Source of the DNA: an uncultured Myxococcaceae bacterium
Lineage (GTDB): Bacteria; Myxococcota_A; Polyangia; Polyangiales; Ga0077539
Length of the DNA: 48,095 bases
Assembly: GCA_945952225.1 (NCBI GenBank)
Contig: CAMFHP010000063.1
Span: forward strand, 1-48,095
Direction of reading: 5' to 3'
Below, in pieces: positions 19,580 to 28,032 of this stretch; within the stretch, counting starts at the first letter, position 1; every line of letters starts with the position of its first letter. The translations under genes and the position numbers were made by a program. The notes under the pieces are model-generated. The model worked only from the letters and a program-made list of their open reading frames with translations. It did not search any database and was not told the DNA's origin.

Positions 19580-20905
19580 TCAGCCGCGGCGACGGCGCGC
19601 GCGCAGGGCGACGAGGGCCGCGGCGAGGAGGGGCAGCGAGGCCGGCGTGCGCGCTTCGTGACCCACGCGGCACGCGCACGACGTGTCGGGCTGCGACGTC
19701 GGAGGGCGCGCGTCGGAGGGCGTCGCGGCGTCGGTGCGCACGTCGGGGGCGCCCGCGTCGAAGGGCTGAAACATCGCCCGCACCGTGGGCCATCGCGCGG
19801 CGCAGAACGCGGCGCCCGTCGCCGTCGCAGGGCACGCAGGCGGGCCCGTGAGGCTGTCGAAGCGGAGCAGCGGGGTGATGTGCTCGCCGCCGTCGGAGGA
19901 GCGTCCGAGCGCCCAGCCCGCGGTGGTGTACGGCGCGCACACGTAGAGCGCGTCGGCGTGGAAGCGCAGGCACAGCACCTCGACGTCGCTCACGCGGGTG
20001 AAGGTGCGTCCGCCGTCGGTGGAGCGGCGCAGGCGGTCGCGCGCGTCGGGGCCGCCGACCCAGAGCGTGCGTCCGTCGTCGGAGCGCGCGAAGCCGAGCA
20101 TCGAGCCCTGCGTGCGGGTGAGCTCTTCGAAGTGTGCGCCGCCGTCGGTGGAGCGGAGGAGCAGCGTTCCGCCGGGCACGCCCGCGTCGTCGCCGGGCAG
20201 CGAGGAGCGCACGTAGACCACGTCGGGGTTCGTGCGGTCGACGCCCGCGAGCCACGCGTCGCGGCCTCCGCGAAGGTCGAGGGGCACGTCGGTGAAATGG
20301 TCGCCGCCGTCGTCGGAGCGCAGGAACACCGCGCGATCTCCCACGAGCGTGACGGCCGTGACGTACACCCGTCGCGCGCCGTCGCCCGCGACCTCGATGG
20401 TGAGCGGGAGCGTGCCCGCGGCGATCGTCGCGCCCGTTACGAAGGTCGCGCCGCCGTCGGTGGAGCGCAGCACGCGGTTGGGGCCCGTGCCGTTCGAAGA
20501 CACCCAGAGCACGGTGCGTCCGTCGGCGCTCGTGGTGACGTCACCGGTGAAGTCGCGCGCGGCTTCGGCGAGGCGCGGCGCCGTGCATCCGTCGAGCGTG
20601 CGCGTGAGGCCCGCGGGAATGCCCACGAAGAGCGGAACGCCCGCGTCGGCTCCGCCCCACGCGACGGGCGGATCCCACGGGGTGCCGGTGCCGTATTCGA
20701 AGAACTCTTCGCAGAGCCACGTCCACGAGGCGCCGCGGTCGCGGCTCACGATCACGCCGAAGGTTGTGCGCAGCGCGAGGTGGTCGTCGCGATCACCCGG
20801 TCCGAGGGTGACGAACTGCGCGGCGGGAAAGCGCCCGTTGGCCGACGAGGCGAGGGGGAGCGCGAGGGCGCTGAGGAGCGTGAGCGCCGTGAGGGCGGAG
20901 CGCAT
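19580..20905 (-). CDS. Secreted BNR-repeat beta-propeller with MYXO-CTERM-like tail
   Basis: A 441-residue protein with a signal peptide (cleavage near SSANG). It has at least five BNR/sialidase-type Asp-box motifs (SRDRGASW, STDGGATF, SDDGGDHF, STDGGAHF, STDGGRTF), which mark propeller blades. The C-terminus has a CACRVG cysteine pair, a short spacer, a hydrophobic helix (ASLPLLAAALVAL) and an Arg-rich end (RARRRRG). That is the layout of the MYXO-CTERM sorting signal, which is processed and lipid-anchored in myxobacteria. No sialidase catalytic set is visible. Surface-displayed binding protein is the likely role. Confidence 0.82.
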   Translation of the reverse strand: MRSALTALTLLSALALPLASSANGRFPAAQFVTLGPGDRDDHLALRTTFGVIVSRDRGASWTWLCEEFFEYGTGTPWDPPVAWGGADAGVPLFVGIPAGLTRTLDGCTAPRLAEAARDFTGDVTTSADGRTVLWVSSNGTGPNRVLRSTDGGATFVTGATIAAGTLPLTIEVAGDGARRVYVTAVTLVGDRAVFLRSDDGGDHFTDVPLDLRGGRDAWLAGVDRTNPDVVYVRSSLPGDDAGVPGGTLLLRSTDGGAHFEELTRTQGSMLGFARSDDGRTLWVGGPDARDRLRRSTDGGRTFTRVSDVEVLCLRFHADALYVCAPYTTAGWALGRSSDGGEHITPLLRFDSLTGPPACPATATGAAFCAARWPTVRAMFQPFDAGAPDVRTDAATPSDARPPTSQPDTSCACRVGHEARTPASLPLLAAALVALRARRRRG

Positions 20906-20935
20906 CGTCGCGCGAGCATGCCCCGCGCAGACCGC

Positions 20936-21913
20936 TCAGGTCGAGGGAACGAGTCGAAAGCGCGTGCCCGAGGTCACCGCCGTGCAGTCGGTGGCGGGCG
21001 GCGTGGCGTCGATGCGTCCGCCCGCGCAGACGGCGAGGCCGCGCGTGCCGTCGCCGCTCTCGAGGCCCACCGCGGCCCGCGTGGGGGCGCCCACGGGCTG
21101 TCCGTTGATGGTCTCGTAGAGGAAGTCCACCGAGCGGTCGGACTCGTTGTAGATCACTTCAAACGAAGCCGTTCCCGCGGTGGGTGCGCTCGTGTCGCCC
21201 GAGTAGAACTGACCGTTCTTCCACTGCACGATGAAGCGTCGCGCGGGGGCGCTGCCCACGGTGGCGACGCACACGCCGCTCGTGCCGAGCACGAGGTCGG
21301 CCCAGTACGCCGCGAGCACGCCGTTGGGCGCCGTCGTCGACGGGATCGTGCCCGCGAAGGTCATCGTCGCGTCGAAGCTCTGGAACGACACGAACCCGTT
21401 CGACGACACGTAGAGGCTCTGCCCCGCGGGCACCGGGAGCCCGAAGAACGTCATCGCGAAGGGCGAGGTCACCGTCGCGCTCTCGTCGTCGGCGCTCACG
21501 AGGATGCGCTGCATGCCGGGCAGCGTGCAGGCCTCGACGAGCGTGGCCGTCGTGGTGGTGCGCGTGTATCCGCCGCCGCTCGTGGGCACGTCGGGCGTGG
21601 TGGGCACGTCGGGCGTGGTGGGCACGTCGGGCGTGGTGGGCACGTCGACGGGCTGCGGCGTGTCGACGGGCTGCGGCGCATCGGGCGTGGTGGGCACGTC
21701 GGGCGTAGTGGCGGTGTCGGTGGGCGCGGGCGCATCGGGCGTCGCCGTCGCGTCGGGCGTCGGGGTCTCGGCGTCGGGCGAGGCGCTGTCGACCGTGGTC
21801 GCGGCGTCTTCGGGTTCGGGCGAGGGGCCGCCGCCGCCGCTGCTTCCGCGCGCGGAGCAGGCGTTGGCGGTGAGGGCGAGCAGCAGGGCGAAGTGAAGCG
21901 TGCGGCGTGTCAT
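20936..21913 (-). CDS. Nidogen-like-domain lipoprotein
   Basis: A 325-residue lipoprotein (TANAC, C19). An acidic Pro/Thr/Asp-rich linker extends to about residue 112, with seven TTPDVP-type hexapeptides at its end. The remaining beta-rich domain contains SLYVSSNGFVSFQSF, GVLAAYWADL and FIVQWKNGQFYSG, followed by FEVIYNESDRSVDFLYE. This is the text of the extracellular nidogen-like domain often found on bacterial surface proteins. No enzyme motif. It is 30 bp from the propeller gene, so the two may be co-transcribed. Confidence 0.75.
   Translation of the reverse strand: MTRRTLHFALLLALTANACSARGSSGGGGPSPEPEDAATTVDSASPDAETPTPDATATPDAPAPTDTATTPDVPTTPDAPQPVDTPQPVDVPTTPDVPTTPDVPTTPDVPTSGGGYTRTTTTATLVEACTLPGMQRILVSADDESATVTSPFAMTFFGLPVPAGQSLYVSSNGFVSFQSFDATMTFAGTIPSTTAPNGVLAAYWADLVLGTSGVCVATVGSAPARRFIVQWKNGQFYSGDTSAPTAGTASFEVIYNESDRSVDFLYETINGQPVGAPTRAAVGLESGDGTRGLAVCAGGRIDATPPATDCTAVTSGTRFRLVPST
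21584..21709. repeat. 18-bp in-frame tandem repeat (7 units)
   Basis: Seven 18-bp units (GTGGGCACGTCGGGCGTG-like on the plus strand) encode TTPDVP, TTPDAP and QPVDVP hexapeptides in a lipoprotein linker. It is the second such linker minisatellite within 2.5 kb. Confidence 0.85.
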
Positions 21914-22131
21914 CGTGGCGTCCTCGGTGCGTCGGTGGGCGAAGCGTTCGAGCGGTAGCGCGGTGCGCGAAGCACCGTCAATCGCCGCGACGGCGCGCGC
22001 ATCGGGGCCGCGCGGTGGAGGTCAGACCGCAGGGGCCGCCGACGTCATGGGCGCACGACGCCGTTGCCTCGCAGCGTCGCGGGGCCGTACGACGGGCCGT
22101 CACGTTCGCATCGGGGGAGGAAGGGACCGGG

Positions 22132-23184
22132 ATGAAGAAGCAGAACGCCGACCGCGCAGCGCGCACGCCGAAGGCCGATCCGTTGAAGGTCGAGAAGCTC
22201 GTCGAGCTGCTCCTGCAGCGCGCGTGGACGTACGCCGAGCTCGAACAGCACCCGGAGCTGGAGCTCAAGCGACGGTCGTTGCAGACGTACGTGAAGCATC
22301 ACCTGCCCGCGGCGGGCTACAAGCCCGAGGTGTCGACCGACGGGGTGCGCGGCGAGGTGCTGATCCGCCTTCCGACGCAGGACGCGGGCGATCGTCAGGC
22401 CGTCGACCGCGCGCTGCGGGCCCTCGCGCGCGGCATGATGGAAGGGTTCTTTCCCATCGAGGGCACGGACTTCGGGCGCCCCGTGAAGCGCAGCCCCGTG
22501 CTCGTCATCGCGAGCGGTCGTCCGGTGCTCACCGAGGCGCACCGCAAGGCCCTCATGCACTGGATCAACGCGTCGTCGTTCGACCCGCCGCGCCCGGTGC
22601 AGATCCGCTATCGCGCGCCCGGTGACACCGACGAGGGCGCGCTACGACCGCGCACCGTGTGGCCCCTCGGCGTGATCTTTCGCGACGGCCGACGGGTGTA
22701 CCTCCCGGCGCTCACCGAAGACGCCACCTCGATCCGCGACCGACGCCTCTTCGCGCTCGAACGCGTGGTGCCCGGCCCGCGCGACTGCGGGGTCACGAAG
22801 GTCGACGCGCGCATCGCTCCGCCGGCGTTTCTCGTCACGCAGCGCCCCGAGCTCGCGCGCCTCGTGGAGCCCGGCTTCGGCGTCGTGCTCGCGGACTCGA
22901 AGGCCGACCGCGTGACCGTGCACGTGCGCTTCGACGCGCGCCAGGCGGGCTATGTGCGCGGCCGTCAGTGGCACCGCAAGCAGCGCGAGCGCGTGCTCGA
23001 CGACGGCGCCCTCGAACTCACCTTCGGCCCCGTCGACCTGCGCGAGGCCGTGGGCTGGTGCTCGCAGTGGATCGAAGGGATCACCGTGCTCGGCGACGAG
23101 CGCCTCCGTCACGCCTACGTCGAGTCGCTCGAAAAGCGCCTCAAGACGCAGCGCGCCGTCACGCCGTCAACCCCTCGCGAGTGA
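22132..23184 (+). CDS. WYL-domain transcriptional regulator
   Basis: A 350-residue protein. The N-terminal part (about 15-75, LVELLLQRAWTYAELEQ...RSLQTYVKHHLPAAGY) looks like a winged helix-turn-helix. The C-terminal part (about 130-340) fits a WYL ligand-sensing domain, with HWINASSFDPPRPVQIRYR, PLGVIFRDGRRVYLPAL and ending WCSQWIEGITVLGDERL. WYL regulators respond to nucleotides or nucleic acids and often control DNA-damage or defence functions; no defence gene is adjacent here. A strong GGGGGAGGAAG precedes the ATG at 22132. Two palindromes begin 5 bp after its stop, ahead of a sigma-factor gene. Confidence 0.85.
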   Translation: MKKQNADRAARTPKADPLKVEKLVELLLQRAWTYAELEQHPELELKRRSLQTYVKHHLPAAGYKPEVSTDGVRGEVLIRLPTQDAGDRQAVDRALRALARGMMEGFFPIEGTDFGRPVKRSPVLVIASGRPVLTEAHRKALMHWINASSFDPPRPVQIRYRAPGDTDEGALRPRTVWPLGVIFRDGRRVYLPALTEDATSIRDRRLFALERVVPGPRDCGVTKVDARIAPPAFLVTQRPELARLVEPGFGVVLADSKADRVTVHVRFDARQAGYVRGRQWHRKQRERVLDDGALELTFGPVDLREAVGWCSQWIEGITVLGDERLRHAYVESLEKRLKTQRAVTPSTPRE

Positions 23185-23188
23185 GCCT

Positions 23189-23225
23189 GGCAACCGGTTG
23201 CCGGGCACCGTGGCAACGTGTTGCC
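23189..23225. promoter_or_regulatory. Twin palindromic operator-like sites GGCAAC-N2-GTTGCC
   Basis: Two 14-bp inverted repeats, GGCAACCGGTTGCC (23189-23202, perfect palindrome) and GGCAACGTGTTGCC (23212-23225). They share the flanks T before and GGG after, and their centres are 23 bp apart. They lie between the WYL regulator gene and the sigma-factor gene, so a dimeric regulator binding side by side is plausible. The WYL protein is the obvious candidate, by position only. Confidence 0.65.
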
Positions 23226-23287
23226 GGGGCGTGCGAGCGGGCGTTTTCGCAGGGGTTATCTCCGGCGCCACGGAGGTCACGACGGCG

Positions 23288-23821
23288 ATGGCGCAGCACG
23301 ACGACGGGGTGTGGGAGGCGGTGTGGCGGTTGGCGCGGCAGCTCGCGGCGCGCAAGGGATGCTTCGACGCGCAGCGCTGCGACGACATCGCGCAGGAGGT
23401 GACGACGCGCGCCTGGCAGCACGGCGTCGATGCGCTGCCGAGGGCGAAGCGCACGGCGTGGGTCAAGCGCACGACGCGCAACCACATGGCCGACCTGTTG
23501 CGCGCGGGGCGGCGGCGGCGCGAGTCCCCGCTGGTCGACGCGGGGGCCACGCCGGTGGGGGCGTACGATGAGGCGTGGTTCGACGCGCGGCGCACGCTGC
23601 GGCGGGTGGACGCGGCGGCGCGCACGCTCCCGCCGAGCGAGCGTGCCGTGTACGGGGCCGTGGTGTGCGAGGGGCGCGCGATCGACGCGGTGGCCCACGA
23701 GATGGGCGTGTCGCGCGCGGTCATCGACACGCGGCTGCGACGCATGCGCGATCGCCTCGGGGCCGCGCTACCAGGCGCCCATGGGGCCGAGGTCGCGCAC
23801 GGTGAAGCCCGCGCCGCGTAG
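23288..23821 (+). CDS. Sigma-70-family (ECF-like) factor
   Basis: A 177-residue protein with a sigma-2-like region (CDDIAQEVTTRAWQHGVDAL...RNHMADLLRAGRRR, about 31-88). A sigma-4-like helix-turn-helix follows (LPPSERAVYGAVVCEGRAIDAVAHEMGVSRAVIDTRLRRMRDRL, about 120-165). It lacks regions 1 and 3, as extracytoplasmic-function sigma factors do. No anti-sigma gene is adjacent. The twin palindromes at 23189-23225 lie about 60-100 bp upstream of its ATG. Its last 54 bp overlap tail-to-tail with the rhodanese gene on the other strand. The start has no clear ribosome-binding site. Confidence 0.75.
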   Translation: MAQHDDGVWEAVWRLARQLAARKGCFDAQRCDDIAQEVTTRAWQHGVDALPRAKRTAWVKRTTRNHMADLLRAGRRRRESPLVDAGATPVGAYDEAWFDARRTLRRVDAAARTLPPSERAVYGAVVCEGRAIDAVAHEMGVSRAVIDTRLRRMRDRLGAALPGAHGAEVAHGEARAA

Positions 23822-24139
23822 CGTGGCGGCAGCGCGCGCGCTGCGATGACCGGAGCGGCAGTAGACCACCAGCGTGCGGTCGCGGGGGAGTTCCGTGAGG
23901 TGCGACGCGAGGTCGTCGACGGGCACATTGCGGGCGCCGTCGAGGTGGCCTTCGGAGAACTCCTCCGGGGTGCGCACGTCGACGAGCTGCGCGCCGGCGG
24001 CGACGAGGGAGCGGGCCTCGGCGCCGGTCACGCTCGTGGGGGTGGAGGGCCGGGCGGCGGCACCCTCGGACGCCGCGGGTTGGGTGCAGCCGGGTTCGGT
24101 CACGAGGGCGAGAAAGAGCACGGTGAGTCGTCGGATCAT
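23768..24139 (-). CDS. Rhodanese-domain lipoprotein (single domain)
   Basis: A 123-residue protein with a hydrophobic N-terminus and a possible lipobox Cys (EPGC, C18). The lipobox is weak because -3 is Glu. One rhodanese domain follows: VDVRTPEEFSEGHLDGARNVPV, and the active-site loop CRSGHRS with C94. Periplasmic sulfurtransferase or thiol-redox function is likely. It converges on and overlaps the 3' end of the sigma-factor gene by 54 bp. The gap to the divergent SnoaL gene (24140-24372) shows no gene. Confidence 0.88.
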   Translation of the reverse strand: MIRRLTVLFLALVTEPGCTQPAASEGAAARPSTPTSVTGAEARSLVAAGAQLVDVRTPEEFSEGHLDGARNVPVDDLASHLTELPRDRTLVVYCRSGHRSARAAATLRGAGFTVRDLGPMGAW

Positions 24140-24372
24140 GGAGGGCCTCGGAGGGCGGTCGGTGGGCGCGGTGCGGGCGGTGAGAGCCCGCGCGCGGCGC
24201 GAGGGATTCACGGGCGCCGACCGGGCGGTGCGCGGTCGCGGTGCGATGTGCGCGGGGTTGGGGCACCGACGTGCGCGCGGCGAACGCGGTGTGCGCGCGA
24301 CGTGGCTGAAAACAAGGGGTGTGCGCGTGGTCTGCGGCTTGCGAACTCCCCGCGGCAGGAGGGATTCGGACC

Positions 24373-24768
24373 ATGCAGCGCACCAGTCAGAACATGCAGG
24401 TGGTCGAGGCGTTCTTCACGGCGCTCGCGGGGCGCGACCGCGACGCGGCGCTCGCGCTCTTCGACGACAACGCCTACTGGGACACGCCCTCGGGCGGGGC
24501 CTTCTCGGGACGCCTCGTGGGACGCGCGGGGCTCCAACGGCTGCTCACGCTCCTCGCGAGCGCGCGGCCCGAGGGCAACCCCGTGCACGAGCTCACGCTC
24601 CACGCCGACGGCGACCGCGTGTTCGCGGAGTTCACCTGGGCGCCCCTCGCCGACGCCGCGCCGCGCCCGCCCACGCGCAGCTTCGCGGTCTTCGAACTGC
24701 TGTTCAGCAAGATCGCCGCGGTGCGCGAGTTCGAAGCGGGACCTCCCGCGGCGCCGCGTTCGGTGTAA
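24373..24768 (+). CDS. SnoaL/NTF2-like protein
   Basis: A 131-residue protein with the NTF2-like cone-fold text: NMQVVEAFFTALAGRDRDAALALFDDNAYWDTPSG, then GRAGLQRLLTLL, and a final FAVFELLFSKIAAVREF strand pair. SnoaL-like members act as small isomerases/hydrolases or bind ligands, but the residues here do not specify a substrate. AGGAGG about 10 bp upstream supports the ATG at 24373. Its stop is 11 bp before the cNMP-binding kinase gene, so the two are probably co-transcribed. Confidence 0.75.
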   Translation: MQRTSQNMQVVEAFFTALAGRDRDAALALFDDNAYWDTPSGGAFSGRLVGRAGLQRLLTLLASARPEGNPVHELTLHADGDRVFAEFTWAPLADAAPRPPTRSFAVFELLFSKIAAVREFEAGPPAAPRSV

Positions 24769-24779
24769 TCCCCCCGACG

Positions 24780-26903
24780 ATGAGCCACGGCGTCTACTCG
24801 CAGCCCCTCCGCGCGCGCCTCGGTGACGCGGGCCTCGCGCGTCTCGAAGCGCACCTCGAACGTCGGAGCGTTGCGCCGGGCGAGGCCGTGGTGCGCGAGG
24901 GCGACGCGTCGCGCGACCTGTACTTCGTGCTCTCGGGCGTGGCGAAGATCGAGCGCCGCGGCGTCGAGGTGGGCATGCTCCACGCGGGCGATCACTTCGG
25001 CGAGCTCGCGCTCATCTCGGGACGCGCGCGCGCCGCGACCATCACCGCCGACGGCGCGCTCACCGTCGCGCGGCTCTCACCCGGGCGCTTCGAAGACCTC
25101 TGCCGCGAGGATCCCGCCGTGGGCGTGGGGCTTCTGCGCGCCCTCGTCGACGCGCTCGGCGGCGAGCTCACCGCGATGACCGACAACCTCGGCACGCTGC
25201 TCCGCGAGCGCTCGCTGCCGCGCCGCGTGTCGGTCACCGTGACCTGCGACGGAGACACCCGCGCCGTGCGCACGGGCACTCCCGTCGGCGCGATGCTCCC
25301 CGCGGAGTGCGAGGGCGCGCGCGTGGTGGCCGCCCTCGTCGATCGCCGCGCGGTGTCGCTCCACGCGCCCCTCGTGGCCGACACCGTGCTCGACCCTCTC
25401 ACCGACGCGCACTGGGAGGGCCAGCGCATCGTGCGCACCAGCGCGGGCCTCGCGCTCCTCGAAGCCGCCGCGCGCGCCCTCCCCGGACGCACCGTGCGCC
25501 TCGGCCCTTCGCTCGGTGTCGCGCAGCGCGTGGTGATCGACGGACCCGCCATCGACCCCGAGGCCGCCGCCCGCGCGCTCGACCATCAGCTCCGCATTCT
25601 CATGGCCGCGGATGTTCCCTTTCGCGAGGAGATCTGGGACGTCGACGAGGCCCTCGACCACTTCGCCCGCGCGGGGTGGAACGACGCCGTCGCGCTCCTC
25701 CGCGCGGCCCGCGAGCCCACGGTCACCACCGTCACCTGCGGCCGTGTGTACGTGCCCCGCATGGCGCCGCTCGTGGCCTCCACGGGCGCGGTCGAAGGCG
25801 TCTCGCTCGCGGTCGAAGACGGCACCGTGGTGCTCCGCCACGCCGACGGACCGCGCGAGCCCGCGGTCGGTGTTCGCTCGCACGAGAGCGTGCGCCCCGA
25901 GGGATACCGCGACGCCCACGACGGCATGGCCGACGAGCACGAGCGATGGCTGGCCTCCATGGGCGTCGACTCCGTGGGCGCGTTCAACGACGCGTGCGTG
26001 ACGGGCCGTGTGGCCGAGATCATCCGCGTGGCCGAGGGCTTTCACGAGAAGCGCATCGGACGCCTCGCCGACGCCATCGCCGCGCGCATGCCCGCGACGC
26101 GGGTGGTGTGTGTGGCGGGGCCGTCGTCCTCGGGCAAGACGACCTTTCTCAAGCGCCTCTCGGTGCAGCTCCAGGTGATGGGGATCAACCCCGTGGGGCT
26201 CTCCCTCGACGACTACTACGTCGACCGCGCGCGCACGCCCCGCGACGCGAAGGGCGACTACGACTTCGAGGCCCTCGACGCCATCGACCTCGCGCTCCTC
26301 CAGCGTCACCTCGGCGCGATCGTGCGCGGTGAGACCGTGCGCACGGCCCGCTACGATTTTCGCGCGGGCACCAGCGATCCCGCGGGCGGACCGACGCTCT
26401 CGCTCGGGCCCCGCGATGTGCTTCTGCTGGAGGGAATCCACGGGCTCAACCCCCGGCTCCTCGCGGGCACCGGCGCCGAGGAGCACGCCTTCCGCGTGTT
26501 CATCATGCCGATGACCTCGCTGCCCTTCGACCGCCTGTGGCGCGTGAATCCCTCCGACGTGCGCCTGCTCCGACGCATCGTGCGCGACCGCCACGGACGC
26601 AACCACGACGCGGCCTCGACGATCCTCCGCTGGCCCTCGGTGCGCGAGGGGGAGCGACGGCACATCTTTCCCTTCTTCGACGAGGCCGACGCGGTGTTCG
26701 ACACGTCGCTCGTGTACGAGCTCTCGGCGCTGAAGGTCTACGCCGAGCGCTACCTCCTCGAGGTGCCCACGCAGTCGCCCGCGTACACCACGGCGTTCCG
26801 ACTGCGGCAGCTCATCGACCGCTTCGTGGCGATCCACGACGAGCACATTCCGCCCACGTCGATGCTCCGCGAGTTCATCGGCGCGAGCAGCTTCTCGTAC
26901 TGA
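24780..26903 (+). CDS. Cyclic-nucleotide-binding / TGS-like / uridine-kinase fusion
   Basis: A 707-residue protein in three parts. Residues about 10-125 are a cNMP-binding domain; the phosphate-binding cassette FGELALISGRARAATI keeps the Glu and Arg that contact the cyclic phosphate. Residues about 148-430 resemble the TGS plus second-additional region of threonyl-tRNA synthetase (VSVTVTCDGDTRAV...DPLTDAHWEGQRIVRTSAGLALL). Residues about 440-707 are a uridine-kinase-like P-loop kinase with Walker A GPSSSGKT (447-454), LDDYYVDR and LLLEGIHGLNP. The TGS-kinase pairing is a known nucleoside-kinase architecture. The cNMP domain in front suggests control by cAMP or cGMP, which is inference. Confidence 0.88.
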   Translation: MSHGVYSQPLRARLGDAGLARLEAHLERRSVAPGEAVVREGDASRDLYFVLSGVAKIERRGVEVGMLHAGDHFGELALISGRARAATITADGALTVARLSPGRFEDLCREDPAVGVGLLRALVDALGGELTAMTDNLGTLLRERSLPRRVSVTVTCDGDTRAVRTGTPVGAMLPAECEGARVVAALVDRRAVSLHAPLVADTVLDPLTDAHWEGQRIVRTSAGLALLEAAARALPGRTVRLGPSLGVAQRVVIDGPAIDPEAAARALDHQLRILMAADVPFREEIWDVDEALDHFARAGWNDAVALLRAAREPTVTTVTCGRVYVPRMAPLVASTGAVEGVSLAVEDGTVVLRHADGPREPAVGVRSHESVRPEGYRDAHDGMADEHERWLASMGVDSVGAFNDACVTGRVAEIIRVAEGFHEKRIGRLADAIAARMPATRVVCVAGPSSSGKTTFLKRLSVQLQVMGINPVGLSLDDYYVDRARTPRDAKGDYDFEALDAIDLALLQRHLGAIVRGETVRTARYDFRAGTSDPAGGPTLSLGPRDVLLLEGIHGLNPRLLAGTGAEEHAFRVFIMPMTSLPFDRLWRVNPSDVRLLRRIVRDRHGRNHDAASTILRWPSVREGERRHIFPFFDEADAVFDTSLVYELSALKVYAERYLLEVPTQSPAYTTAFRLRQLIDRFVAIHDEHIPPTSMLREFIGASSFSY

Positions 26904-26961
26904 CCTCCACGCGCGCTGCGCCCTTGCTTCGCCGCGCGCCGCGGAGGCAGTCTCCGCGCCC

Positions 26962-28032
26962 ATGTCGTCCCCCGCAGCCGAGACCGCGACGCCGCTCCAC
27001 GTGGTGGCGTTCACGTCGGGCGAGACCGTTCCGTCGAGCCGCTTTCGCGTGCGGCAGTTCGTGCCCGAGCTCCGCGCCCGCGGGGTCACCGTCGACGAGC
27101 ACTGGAGCTCGCCGGGCAAGTACGACCCCGTGCCCTTCGGCATGCCGAAGTTCCTCTACGACCGCAAGCGACTCGCCTCGCGCGAGGCCCACTTCGAAGC
27201 CGCCGCGCGCGCCGACATCGTGTGGCTGGAGCGCGAGTTTCTCTTCGGTCGCCGCACGCTGGAGCACCGCGCGGGCACGGCGGCGACGCGGGTCTTCGAC
27301 GTCGACGACGCGATCTTTCTGAGCGGCGAGAAGGGCTTCAGCGAGGCCATCGCGTCGGAGTGTGCGGCCGTCATCGCGGGCAACGCGTGGCTCGCGGAGC
27401 ACTACCGCCCGCACGCGAAGCGCGTGTACGTGGTGCCCACCGCGGTCGATCCGTCGGTGTGGGCGGGGGGCGATCCGACGCCCGACGATCCGCGCTTCGT
27501 CGTGGGGTGGACGGGCACGTCGGCGAACTTTCAGTACCTCCTCGAAACCGAAGAGGCCCTCGCGGAGTTTCTCGGTCGCCACGCCGACGCCGTGGTGCGC
27601 GTCGTCGCCGACCGCGCGCCCGCGTGGAAGAAGCTCCCACCGCGCCAGACCGAGTTCGTGAAGTGGACCGTCGCCGACGAGCGCCTCGCCGTGCGCGGCA
27701 TGGACGCGGGCCTCATGCCCCTCGCCGACGAGCCCTGGGCGAAGGGAAAGTGCGCCGCGAAGATGCTGGTCTACATGGCCGCCGCGGTGCCGCCCGTGGT
27801 GTCGCCCGTGGGGGTCAACGCCGACGTGCTCGCGCAGGGCGACGTGGGCCTCGCCGCGCGCAGCTCCGCCGAGTGGGCCGCCGCGCTCGAACGCCTCTAC
27901 GCCGACCGTGAAGGGGCGCGCGCCATGGGCCTCCGTGGGCTCGATGTGGTGAACCGCGCGTACTCCGTCGCCGTGAACGCGGCTCGCATCGCGGAGATCT
28001 TCCGCGAGGTGCGTGGAGCGATCCGCCCGTGA
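26962..28032 (+). CDS. GT4-type glycosyltransferase
   Basis: A 356-residue GT-B enzyme. The N-terminal Rossmann half has RFRVRQFVPELRARG and the VFDVDDAIF segment. The C-terminal half has VVGWTGTSANFQYL and the donor-binding KCAAKMLVYMAAAVPPVVSPVGVN, close to the EX7E region of family 4. No membrane helix. It should transfer a sugar from a nucleotide donor to an envelope or exopolysaccharide acceptor. Its stop overlaps the GTG start of a polytopic membrane protein by 4 bp. A 6-bp palindrome (GCGGAG-N5-CTCCGC, 26941-26957) sits just before its ATG. Confidence 0.85.
   Translation: MSSPAAETATPLHVVAFTSGETVPSSRFRVRQFVPELRARGVTVDEHWSSPGKYDPVPFGMPKFLYDRKRLASREAHFEAAARADIVWLEREFLFGRRTLEHRAGTAATRVFDVDDAIFLSGEKGFSEAIASECAAVIAGNAWLAEHYRPHAKRVYVVPTAVDPSVWAGGDPTPDDPRFVVGWTGTSANFQYLLETEEALAEFLGRHADAVVRVVADRAPAWKKLPPRQTEFVKWTVADERLAVRGMDAGLMPLADEPWAKGKCAAKMLVYMAAAVPPVVSPVGVNADVLAQGDVGLAARSSAEWAAALERLYADREGARAMGLRGLDVVNRAYSVAVNAARIAEIFREVRGAIRP

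Noticed and set aside
23188-23226. Sigma-54 promoter reading of TGGCA-N5-TTGC in the twin palindromes
   Set aside because: The GG and GC doublets are 9 rather than 10 bases apart, and the symmetry of both copies fits an operator better.
22132-24139. Defence island around the WYL regulator
   Set aside because: No nuclease, helicase, methylase or other defence gene is adjacent; the neighbours are a sigma factor and a rhodanese.
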